Source: Lachnospira sp900551945 (GTDB lineage: Bacteria > Bacillota > Clostridia > Lachnospirales > Lachnospiraceae). Taken from it: a stretch of 42,151 nt of DNA. The stretch covers positions 1 through 42,151 of the forward strand of contig DBFCCI010000082.1 in assembly GCA_048380335.1 (NCBI GenBank). The letters run 5' to 3'. Positions 35,589 to 42,151 of the stretch are shown here, one piece after another (position 1 is the stretch's first letter; the number at the start of each line of letters is the position of its first letter). The translations under genes were made by a program, and so were the position numbers. Under the pieces are notes generated by a model. It saw only the letters and a program-made list of their open reading frames with translations, did not search any database and was not told the DNA's origin.

Positions 35589-36246
35589 ATAATTTACCGT
35601 CCTCTATTCTTAATATTCTATCTGCCGTCTTTGCAATCTCAAGATTGTGTGTAATCATAATAATTGTCTGTTTATACATTTTATTTGACAACTTTAAAAG
35701 CTCCACAATCTCATCACTAGAACGGCTGTCAAGATTTCCTGTCGGCTCATCGGCTAATACTATAGCCGGATGGTTAATCAATGCTCTACCAATAGATACT
35801 CTCTGCTGTTGACCACCCGACAATTGATTAGGAAGATGAGTCACTCTATTTTCAAGCCCCAACGATTTAATCATCTCATCAAGAGCTTCCTCGTCTGGCT
35901 CTCTACCGTCAAGCTCACAAGGAAGAATAATATTTTCCTTAACATTAAGAATAGGTATAAGATTGTAAAACTGATATATTATACCAACCTGTCGTCTTCT
36001 AAATATCGCCAACTTATCATTGTTAAGGCTAAAAATGTCAACACCTTCAATATACACCTTACCACTCGTAGGTCTGTCAACTCCGCCAAGCAAGTGCATA
36101 AGTGTAGACTTACCACTTCCCGAACTACCAACAATTGCCACAAATTCTCCTTGATTAACACTAAAAGAAATGTCATCAACCGCTGTCACTTCATTCTCAC
36201 CCTTGCCATACTTCTTAACAAGGTTTTCAACTTTCAAAATCTCCAT
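35572..36246 (-). CDS. ABC transporter ATPase, LolD/MacB/BceA-like
   Basis: It powers the adjacent permease. The 224-residue product has Walker A VGSSGSGKSTLM, Q-loop IIYQFYNLIP, signature LSGGQQQRVSIGRAL, Walker B AIVLADEPTGNLDS and the switch His in MITHNLE. This matches the MacB/LolD/BceA family that pairs with FtsX permeases. The frame extends to 36291, but GGAGG directly precedes the ATG at 36246. A candidate response-regulator box and -10 element lie 60-100 bp upstream. Confidence 0.95.
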   Translation of the reverse strand: MEILKVENLVKKYGKGENEVTAVDDISFSVNQGEFVAIVGSSGSGKSTLMHLLGGVDRPTSGKVYIEGVDIFSLNNDKLAIFRRRQVGIIYQFYNLIPILNVKENIILPCELDGREPDEEALDEMIKSLGLENRVTHLPNQLSGGQQQRVSIGRALINHPAIVLADEPTGNLDSRSSDEIVELLKLSNKMYKQTIIMITHNLEIAKTADRILRIEDGKLYETAE

Positions 36247-36308
36247 AACTACCTCCAAATCTAATCCCAAGCCATCTAACTCGTATACCAATGACTTCTA
36301 TGGTGCTT

Positions 36309-36314
36309 ATTATA
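36309..36314 (-). promoter_or_regulatory. Candidate -10 box of the ABC transporter operon
   Basis: A perfect TATAAT on the minus strand, 62 bp upstream of the ATPase start. At 17-bp spacing the -35 position reads ACTGAA, a poor match, and it lies inside the direct-repeat box at 36326-36345. This is the usual layout of an activator-dependent promoter. Confidence 0.6.
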
Positions 36315-36325
36315 ACCACCCAAAA

Positions 36326-36345
36326 TGACATTTCAGTGACATTTC
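36326..36345 (-). promoter_or_regulatory. Candidate response-regulator box (11-bp-spaced direct repeats)
   Basis: TGACATTTC occurs at 36326-36334 and again at 36337-36345, a start-to-start spacing of 11 bp; on the minus strand this reads GAAATGTCA twice. OmpR/PhoB-family regulators bind such tandem half-sites on one DNA face. The box replaces the -35 element. The neighbouring OmpR-type regulator is the obvious candidate ligand, by inference. Confidence 0.6.
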
Positions 36346-36443
36346 AAAACCAAAACTCAACATATGAAAAACTAAACCAATAATAACTCAACAACATTTT
36401 AAAAAGAAATACTTCTACTACCTAAAGTAAAAACCGTAAACTA

Positions 36444-36662
36444 GGAAAACAGGGCTAATATTTTTTAGTATATGGTAAAAGCTTAGCAGTTCTTAGTTGT
36501 GCTGTCTAAAACCAGTGATGACCGCACAAAGATGTGCGGTCATCACTCAGCGACACGACGTCGCATTGAGTGCGTTCACGTCCGTTTTCACCACCTCTAT
36601 CAGCACATCTTAGAACTACTTAGCTTTTATCCATCACCTAAAAAATATTAGTCCAGTTTTCC
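36444..36662. repeat. Branched giant palindrome (219 bp), unrelated to the A/B/C family
   Basis: Outer arms of about 60 nt pair with small interruptions: GGAAAAC/GTTTTCC, CTAATATTTTTTAG/CTAAAAAATATTAG, AAAAGCT/AGCTTTT, AGTTCTTAG/CTTAGAACT and GTGCTG/CAGCAC. The central 90 nt are G+C-richer and hold two further hairpins: GTGATGACCGCAC/GTGCGGTCATCAC (36515-36546) and CACTCAGCGAC/GTCGCATTGAGTG (36544-36572). It occupies the gap between the ABC operon promoter and the histidine kinase, its last base touching the kinase stop codon. It could be a terminator-like structure, a structured RNA or a non-autonomous element. Confidence 0.85.
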
Positions 36663-36663
36663 C

Positions 36664-37908
36664 CTAATTCAATACAGTCAAATACTTCACCGTAAATGTA
36701 GTCCTATTATCCTGTGAGTCTACCGCAATATATCCACCTTGCCTTTCTATAACTGCCTTAGCCAACGGAAGCCCCAACCCCATACTATTGTCATTAAAAT
36801 TAGCCTTACTATAATACCTTTCAAAAATACTCTTTTGCTCCTGCTTAGTAAGCGTCTTTCCTATATTAGATATATAAACCGCCTTATACACATCATTATT
36901 TTCAAGCCTAATATCCACACTTGTTCCCGAATTACTATGCTCAAGCGCATTTTTAATAATATTTTGCAAAGCTTCTCTATTCCAGTTATAATCACCCTTT
37001 ATTGTTATATCCATATCACTCCCAATAAAATTTATAAAAACACCTTTAATTTCAGCAATCACTTCAAGATTTTCTATAGCCTCCTCAATGAGTTTGTTAA
37101 AACTAACCTCTTCATTGTGAAACTCCACAACTCCCGTATCAATTCTTGAAAGCTTCAAAAGTGATATAATAAGCCAGCTCATACCATTTACTTGATTAAG
37201 AGCTTCATATATAAACTTTTTTCTTACATCTTTATCCATATCTGGATTGTCATTTAAGTTATCAAGTAAAATCTGTGTAGAAGTTAGTGGTGTCTTTAAC
37301 TGATGTGATATGTCAGATACCGACTCAGCAAGAAGCACCTTTTTAGTACTAGCATTGTCAGCTTGCTCTTTTAGATATACCATAAGCTTGTACAAATGAT
37401 TTTTTAAGTTACTTAATTCATCTTCTGAATTATTCATAAGGTCAAGTTCATATTCACCACTTGACATTCTGTCAATATATTTTTCAAGTTTTAAAAGTTC
37501 TGATTTTCTCTTATTTATATACAATACAAAACACAACAAAAAAAGCCCTAAAAACATTACCATAATTGCAACCCCAGTTATGATAAAGCTATATTTAGAG
37601 CCTTCCTGTGCCTTTATATAAAAAGAAGTTTCATTTATTCCATATCTTTTTAACAACGTATCAATCTCACTATTGTTATCTTTTTCTTCTCCTGCTGTAT
37701 TAAGAAGCATAACAAGTTCTTCACCCGTAACTTCTGGATATTTATCTGTAATACTAACCATAAGCTTAGTTATATAGTCTGCCCCACTTTTTCTGTATAA
37801 ATTGCTTTGATAAGAAATTAGCCCAATATATAATATTATTCCTATAATTCCTATCACAATACTTAACAATATATATTTTAACGCTTCTTTATTTTTATAA
37901 TTACTCAT
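36664..37908 (-). CDS. Sensor histidine kinase
   Basis: The 414-residue protein has two membrane helices (about 11-32 and 107-131) around an extracytoplasmic domain of about 75 residues. A HAMP-like linker follows, then HisKA with SDISHQLKTPLTSTQ (phospho-acceptor His202). The ATPase domain has the N box NIIKNALEHSN, an SNIGKTL G1-like segment (Asp replaced by Asn) and MGLGLPLAKAV (G2). Its sizeable outer domain sets it apart from the loop-less BceS kinases. It overlaps the response-regulator gene by 4 bp, so the two are coupled. Confidence 0.95.
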   Translation of the reverse strand: MSNYKNKEALKYILLSIVIGIIGIILYIGLISYQSNLYRKSGADYITKLMVSITDKYPEVTGEELVMLLNTAGEEKDNNSEIDTLLKRYGINETSFYIKAQEGSKYSFIITGVAIMVMFLGLFLLCFVLYINKRKSELLKLEKYIDRMSSGEYELDLMNNSEDELSNLKNHLYKLMVYLKEQADNASTKKVLLAESVSDISHQLKTPLTSTQILLDNLNDNPDMDKDVRKKFIYEALNQVNGMSWLIISLLKLSRIDTGVVEFHNEEVSFNKLIEEAIENLEVIAEIKGVFINFIGSDMDITIKGDYNWNREALQNIIKNALEHSNSGTSVDIRLENNDVYKAVYISNIGKTLTKQEQKSIFERYYSKANFNDNSMGLGLPLAKAVIERQGGYIAVDSQDNRTTFTVKYLTVLN

Positions 37909-38564
37909 AGTTTATAACCAACTCCCCTTACTGTCTGAATTATATTTCCATCTTTATCACCTATTTTGCTTCTCAATCTCTTGATAGTTACAGTTAATGT
38001 ATTGTCATTTACAAAGTTGCCAGCAGAGTCCCATATATATGACAAGATTTCTTCTCTTGTAAATACTTTCTTTGGGTTTGAAAATAATATCTTTAAAATT
38101 TCAAATTCTAACTTTGTAAGTTTTATCTCTTGTGAGTTTTTATAAAGTCGTCTACCCTCCATATCTATTTTAAATTCACCAAATACAAGCTCGCTACCAT
38201 TTCCATTTCGACGAAGCACATTTTTAATTCTTGATAAAAGCTCCATATTTCTAAATGGCTTAATAATATAATCATCAGCTCCCAAATCAAACCCCATAAC
38301 AACATCTGTTTCTTCGTCTTTAGCTGTAAGAAATATAACAGGAGCTTTGTCCTTTTCCTTTATATAACGACAAAGCGAAAAACCATCTCCATCGGGAAGC
38401 ATTATATCAAGTAATATAATATCAATCCTACTATCATCATCAATTATTCTAAGTGCTTCTGTTTTACTCTGTGCAATCAAAACCTCATAGCCATTCTCCT
38501 TCAAAAGATACTCAAGCCCCATAATAATCGCACTGTTATCTTCAACTAATAATACAGTATACAT
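37905..38564 (-). CDS. OmpR-family response regulator
   Basis: The 219-residue product has a receiver domain (acidic pair VEDN, phospho-acceptor Asp53 in LLDIMLPDGDG, FLTAKDE, and DDYIIKPF with the conserved Lys). A winged-helix output domain follows, with LTKLEFEILKILFSNPKKVF and TVTIKRLRSKIGDKDGNIIQ, TVRGVGYKL at the end. It is cotranscribed with the kinase. The 11-bp direct repeats before the ABC operon are a likely target. AAGGAGAG precedes the ATG. Confidence 0.96.
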   Translation of the reverse strand: MYTVLLVEDNSAIIMGLEYLLKENGYEVLIAQSKTEALRIIDDDSRIDIILLDIMLPDGDGFSLCRYIKEKDKAPVIFLTAKDEETDVVMGFDLGADDYIIKPFRNMELLSRIKNVLRRNGNGSELVFGEFKIDMEGRRLYKNSQEIKLTKLEFEILKILFSNPKKVFTREEILSYIWDSAGNFVNDNTLTVTIKRLRSKIGDKDGNIIQTVRGVGYKL

Positions 38565-38770
38565 AACTTCTCTCCTTAACTTCTATATTAACAACTCCAA
38601 TCAAAAATAACCTTTCATATAAAGCCCCCTAATTCCTATAATTTTTCAATACCACAAAAAAATAATACCTTTTAACAAATATTATATCAAGATACTAACA
38701 TCTCTTACCATTCCCCCAACTTCTTCCCTCTCCAAAAAAATGTAAATTTACCAAACACTATCAAATCACA

Positions 38771-38979
38771 GTATTTTGCGCCCAATAAATTTTCGTAAGA
38801 TAGACGAATTATATAAAACAATGAAATACACCATTTAAAGAACAACTGCGTAAATTTGTATGACAACAGCGAACACCCCTGTTCGATGATGGCATACAAA
38901 TTTATGTAGTTTTACTTTCACTGGTGTGTGAATGTTTTATATAATACGCCTATCTTCATAATCTAACTTAGCAAAATAC
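38771..38979 (+). repeat. Rod-like palindromic repeat, copy C
   Basis: Third family member. The outer stem GTATTTTGC (38771-38779) / GCAAAATAC (38971-38979) resembles part of copy A's outer stem. The core is 38797-38956 with AAGATAG/CTATCTT ends. The inner arm CTGCGTAAATTTGTATG pairs with CATACAAATTTATGTAG using two G-T pairs, which are stable only if the plus strand is the RNA. The tip loop is cccc in place of cact. It lies in the 425-bp gap between the response regulator and the phosphoesterase, 11 bp from the latter's stop. The rest of the gap (38565-38770) shows only AT-rich DNA upstream of the regulator. Confidence 0.9.
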
Positions 38980-38989
38980 GTCATATAAA

Positions 38990-40189
38990 CTAATTTTTAA
39001 AATTCACATTAATTTCCATAACTTCACTATCTGTAAATACTCTCATATTAGGCCCATAAAGTCCAACCCCTGAAGTTACAAAACTGTGCATATTTCCAAC
39101 TTTAAGATACCCATGATAATTCTGCCAAGCTAAAGGTTGTACTATTGTAAGTGGGAAAAACTGTCCTGCATGAGTATGACCACAAAGCATAATATCAACT
39201 CCACTGTTTGCAATACCATCAAGATTAGCCGGCTCATGTTCTAAGTCAATGATAACTTTACTTTTATCAACATTTTCCATCAGCTTATTAATAGACATTC
39301 TATCAGATGTTCCATCTCCTGCCTTTTCTCTGTCTAATCTTCCAATTAAATAAATATTTCCATTATCAAGTGTTACAATATCATCTGTTAATACAGTAAA
39401 ACCACACTTTTCAAGAAATTCATTCATTCTTTCATCTCTAAAAGCAAGTGTTCTTGATGTAATTGAAAACCCTCCTATAAGAGTTTCTGTCACATCGTGA
39501 TTACCATACACAACATAAGTTCCAAGTCTTGAATTTATTCCTTGAAGAATTGCTATAAGTTCATCAGGATTGTCAAGAGCGTCATAATTATTGTCAAATA
39601 TATCACCTGCAATAACAACAAGGTCTGCGTTCATGTTATTGACCTGCTCAACCATTTGTTCCATTTTCTTACTACCAACATTGTAGCCCAAATGAAAGTC
39701 AGCTAATAAAGCGATTTTAAGTGAATCAGTACCATCAATACTTTTATCTACTGTGATATCATAAGATGTTTTAGTAATACTCTGTGCATGAATAAAACCA
39801 TAAGTACAAAAAAATACACTTACTGAAATCACAATAATTCCAATAATATAATACCCTTTAAGACTACCTAACAAATTAATTTTACGCCTTTTATTTACAA
39901 ACTTTAACATCAACACAATTATATCTGCAACAAGAATATTAAATACTATGTAAATAAATATACCTAACCAATAATTGCCTAACTTATGTAGAAAAACTTG
40001 AAAATCACTTTTCGGCAACAATCCACCTAAAATCATTGTACTAGCGCATAAAAGATATAATAATATCAATACTGCCTGCATACGTTTGTGCTTAAAAAGC
40101 GGCACGACTCTTTTAAGCCAATGTATCATACGCCACAGTACATATGCACTTAAAGCTATGTATAATAAAAACATAAACCAAACTAACAT
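38990..40189 (-). CDS. Membrane-bound metallophosphoesterase
   Basis: The 399-residue protein has about four N-terminal membrane helices (2-22, 39-57, 74-98, 113-133), then a calcineurin-like phosphoesterase domain outside or at the membrane surface. Metal motifs: LLADFHLGYN (Asp164, His166), VVIAGDIFDN, VVYGNHDVTE, IIDLEHEP and LCGHTHAGQFFP. It resembles YkuE/YaeI-type enzymes, some of which act on UDP-lipid A-like or other lipid-linked substrates; the substrate here cannot be read from sequence. GGAGG precedes the ATG. It stands alone. Confidence 0.9.
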   Translation of the reverse strand: MLVWFMFLLYIALSAYVLWRMIHWLKRVVPLFKHKRMQAVLILLYLLCASTMILGGLLPKSDFQVFLHKLGNYWLGIFIYIVFNILVADIIVLMLKFVNKRRKINLLGSLKGYYIIGIIVISVSVFFCTYGFIHAQSITKTSYDITVDKSIDGTDSLKIALLADFHLGYNVGSKKMEQMVEQVNNMNADLVVIAGDIFDNNYDALDNPDELIAILQGINSRLGTYVVYGNHDVTETLIGGFSITSRTLAFRDERMNEFLEKCGFTVLTDDIVTLDNGNIYLIGRLDREKAGDGTSDRMSINKLMENVDKSKVIIDLEHEPANLDGIANSGVDIMLCGHTHAGQFFPLTIVQPLAWQNYHGYLKVGNMHSFVTSGVGLYGPNMRVFTDSEVMEINVNFKN

Positions 40190-40663
40190 ATAACCTCCAA
40201 AAAATATTAATTTTACTTATTACCTCACACTATTAATAATAAAAGCACATATATTTTGTGAGCCTTCAATATTCCACCGTATAATAACTAAAATAGAATT
40301 TTAGAACTTACTAATAGTGTTAAAATAATAATTATTATATCGTCATTTATATTTTAAGTCTACATTTTTATACAATACAAAATCTGTTCTAAACAATATC
40401 TAAAATTTAAAATAAAGGAATTAAACATTTTTAGTATTATTGATATTAATTACATTTTGTGATATTGTTTAACAGTATAAATAAGTAAATTTTTAAATTA
40501 TTAATTTATAAAATATATTTTAAAACTCATTATTTTAAAACAAGCAAGTAAATTTACACTTCTATTGTACATAATAATTTACGTTGTAATTTGCTTGCAT
40601 TTACTTTTATTAATGGGTAGCAAATTATTCAATTTTATTTAAAAAGATTTTGGAGGTTTTTCA
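40190..40663 (+). promoter_or_regulatory. Long AT-rich region upstream of the sugar dehydrogenase gene
   Basis: A 474-bp divergent gap. A hairpin with arms CAAGCAA...AAATT and AATTTGCTTG (about 40541-40601) lies near the plus-strand gene; it shares CAAGCAAGT and CACTT-N2-ATTGT with the structure at 1351-1412 read on the minus strand. GGAGG at about 40652 is the ribosome site of the gene at 40664. A unique promoter could not be chosen in such AT-rich DNA, and no coding frame is convincing. Confidence 0.45.
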
Positions 40664-41848
40664 ATGAAAATAGCCATTGCTGGTGCTGGATATGTGGGGT
40701 TATCTAATGCTATTCTTTTAGCACAGCACAACACTGTATACCTGATAGATATTGTTCAAGATAAAATTAACATGATAAATAACAAAATATCTCCTATTGT
40801 AGATACTGAAATACAAGATTATCTAGCCAACCGCAATCTTAATCTTACTGCGACCTGCAATACTTGCGAAGCTTATAAAGATGCTGATTACGTTATAATA
40901 TCAACGCCCACTAATTATGACCCTAAAAAGAATTATTTTGATACAAGTTCTGTTGAAAATGTTATATCTACGGTTATAAATATCAATCCTAATGCTTACA
41001 TAGTTATTAAATCAACTGTTCCCGTAGGTTATACGGAAAGCATTAGAAAGCAATTTAACAATGAAAATATAATGTTTTCACCCGAATTTTTGCGTGAAGG
41101 TAAAGCCTTATATGATAATCTATATCCTAGCAGAATAATTGTAGGTACTGTCCTTGACAATCAAAAACTTAAAGCTGCCGCAGAAACATTTGCAAAGCTT
41201 TTAAGTGATGGTGCTATTAAAAAAAATATTCCAACACTCTTTACAAATCTTACAGAAGCAGAGTCAATCAAACTCTTTGCGAATACATACCTTGCACTTA
41301 GAGTATCTTTTTTTAATGAACTTGATACATTTGCCGATGTGAGAGGCCTTAATACTAAGCAGATTATTGAAGGAATAGGACTTGACCCTAGAATTGGCTC
41401 TCATTACAATAATCCATCTTTTGGATATGGTGGATATTGTCTTCCTAAAGACACTAAGCAACTTTTAGCTAATTACAATAATGTTCCCAATAATATTATG
41501 TCTGCTATTGTTGCTGCTAACAGTACTAGAAAGGACTTTATTGCTGAACGTATCTTAGATATGAACCCATCTGTTGTGGGGCTTTTCCGTCTTGCTATGA
41601 AGTCTAATTCTGATAATTACAGACAAAGCTCTATTCTTGGTATTATGGAAAGAATTAAGGCACAGGGAGTTGAAGTCGTTATTTATGAACCATCTCTTAA
41701 GGAGAAAAAGTTTTGTAATTCAACTGTTGTCAATGACCTTGACGAATTTAAGAAAATGTGTGATATCATTGTAGCTAATAGATATGATAATATTCTCAAT
41801 GATGTTAAAGATAAAGTTTACACTCGTGATATTTATTTTCGTGATTAA
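40664..41848 (+). CDS. UDP-glucose 6-dehydrogenase-family enzyme
   Basis: It oxidises a nucleotide sugar (probably UDP-glucose) to the uronate in two NAD-dependent steps, supplying precursor for surface polysaccharide. The 394-residue product begins KIAIAGAGYVGLSNAILLA (Rossmann GxGxxG), with STPTNYDP, IKSTVPVGYT, FSPEFLREGKALYDN and the active-site Cys259 in GYGGYCLPKDTKQ. The compact length and the FLREG motif match the Ugd group common in Gram-positive capsule loci. UDP-N-acetylmannosamine dehydrogenase is less likely. The ribosome site is GGAGG. The gene is alone and ends at a strong terminator. Confidence 0.93.
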   Translation: MKIAIAGAGYVGLSNAILLAQHNTVYLIDIVQDKINMINNKISPIVDTEIQDYLANRNLNLTATCNTCEAYKDADYVIISTPTNYDPKKNYFDTSSVENVISTVININPNAYIVIKSTVPVGYTESIRKQFNNENIMFSPEFLREGKALYDNLYPSRIIVGTVLDNQKLKAAAETFAKLLSDGAIKKNIPTLFTNLTEAESIKLFANTYLALRVSFFNELDTFADVRGLNTKQIIEGIGLDPRIGSHYNNPSFGYGGYCLPKDTKQLLANYNNVPNNIMSAIVAANSTRKDFIAERILDMNPSVVGLFRLAMKSNSDNYRQSSILGIMERIKAQGVEVVIYEPSLKEKKFCNSTVVNDLDEFKKMCDIIVANRYDNILNDVKDKVYTRDIYFRD

Positions 41849-41921
41849 AAATATAGAATATATTTTAAAAACATACAGAAAATGAATATTTTAAAAATAG
41901 TATAAGTATTTTAATACTAGA

Positions 41922-41986
41922 AAGAAAGTTCCCATTGTACTTATTATTTATATTGTAACAAATAATAAGTACAATGGGACTTTCTT
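41922..41986. terminator. Strong bidirectional terminator
   Basis: Near-perfect 27-bp stem AAGAAAGTTCCCATTGTACT / AGTACAATGGGACTTTCTT with a short AT-rich loop. It lies between the sugar dehydrogenase gene and the right-edge mobile element. Confidence 0.85.
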
Positions 41987-42011
41987 ATATTAACTATTAG
42001 AAACACACTTT

Positions 42012-42072
42012 GTGAACTACCCATCACCTAAAGGTAATGGGCTTCTAAGATACTAATGTATCTATTTAAGAA
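42012..42072 (-). mobile_element. IS605/TnpB-type element right end (omegaRNA-like)
   Basis: The 61-base sequence is identical to 16648-16708. On the minus strand it follows the tnpB-like frame end and finishes with the hairpin GAAGCCCATTACC / GGTGATGGGTAGTTC and then AC. In IS200/IS605 and IS607 elements this segment is both the transposon right end and the 3' scaffold of the TnpB guide RNA. The rest of the element lies beyond the window. Confidence 0.75.
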
Positions 42073-42099
42073 GTTTGATATTTAAGTTTCCACCTATTA

Positions 42100-42150
42100 C
42101 TAGGCAATCCTTATTCTTATAGGCGTATCCACTTCACCTCTACTGTATAG
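42100..42150 (-). CDS. tnpB: Probable tnpB 3' end, partial
   Basis: The last open codons on the minus strand read LYSRGEVDTPIRIRIA and stop with TAG-TAA-TAG, about 30 bp before the omegaRNA-like hairpin. Position and orientation are right for the C terminus of a TnpB RNA-guided nuclease. Sixteen residues are too few to prove the family, so the call rests on the adjoining element end. Confidence 0.45.
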   Translation of the reverse strand, partial: LYSRGEVDTPIRIRIA

Positions 42151-42151
42151 G

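Noticed and set aside
38705..38899. Open frame of 64 codons on the minus strand
   Set aside because: It runs through one arm of palindromic repeat C, has no ribosome site, and its frame is set by the repeat sequence.

Overview
The window is low-GC, AT-rich DNA. The era-recO-glyS order, the hrcA-grpE-dnaK-dnaJ operon under a CIRCE operator, a YwqC/D/E-type tyrosine-kinase capsule module and strong GGAGG ribosome binding sites all point to a Firmicute of class Clostridia, most likely a Lachnospiraceae-type gut anaerobe. That placement is inferred from gene content and style, not from a search. Nearly every gene is on the minus strand.

Region 1 (1-9290) is a type III-A CRISPR-Cas locus. From high to low coordinates it reads cas6, cas10/csm1, csm2, csm3, csm4, csm5, a CRISPR array of 7 repeats and 6 spacers, then cas1. 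The interference genes look intact: the Cas10 HD and GGDD motifs and the Csm3 catalytic Asp are all present. cas1 is cut after 164 codons by the left end of an IS200/IS605 element, whose degraded tnpA runs off the window. A divergent gene encodes a protein with an N-terminal ribbon-helix-helix and a C-terminal WYL domain. The shared intergenic region carries two copies of a perfect 11-bp palindrome, a candidate operator. No Csm6 or other CARF effector lies in the window.

Region 2 (9414-25300) is housekeeping: a zinc-ribbon membrane protein, glycyl-tRNA synthetase, a radical SAM protein, a pyridoxal kinase, RecO, Era, a large M16C metallopeptidase and the heat-shock operon. A solitary 61-bp right end of an IS605/TnpB-type element (omegaRNA-like) sits just upstream of era. 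It is identical to the end of a second element at the right edge of the window.

Region 3 (25302-31155) holds an Ig-like membrane protein, the BY-kinase/Wzz/PHP-phosphatase polysaccharide control module, threonine synthase, and a divergent AP2/HNH-like protein whose HNH part seems degenerate.

Region 4 (31171-42151) holds a ThiE-HAD fusion, a two-component system with its adjacent ABC transporter (11-bp-spaced direct repeats overlap the -35 region of the transporter promoter), a membrane metallophosphoesterase, a UDP-glucose 6-dehydrogenase-type enzyme and the 3' end of a TnpB element.

The most notable unexplained structure is a family of three long rod-like palindromic repeats (about 157-225 bp; 13039-13263, 32791-32949, 38771-38979). 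The internal-loop sequences are conserved while the arms change in a compensatory way. Each copy lies within about 11 bp of the stop codon of a minus-strand gene. A fourth, unrelated, branched giant palindrome (36444-36662) has the same placement.
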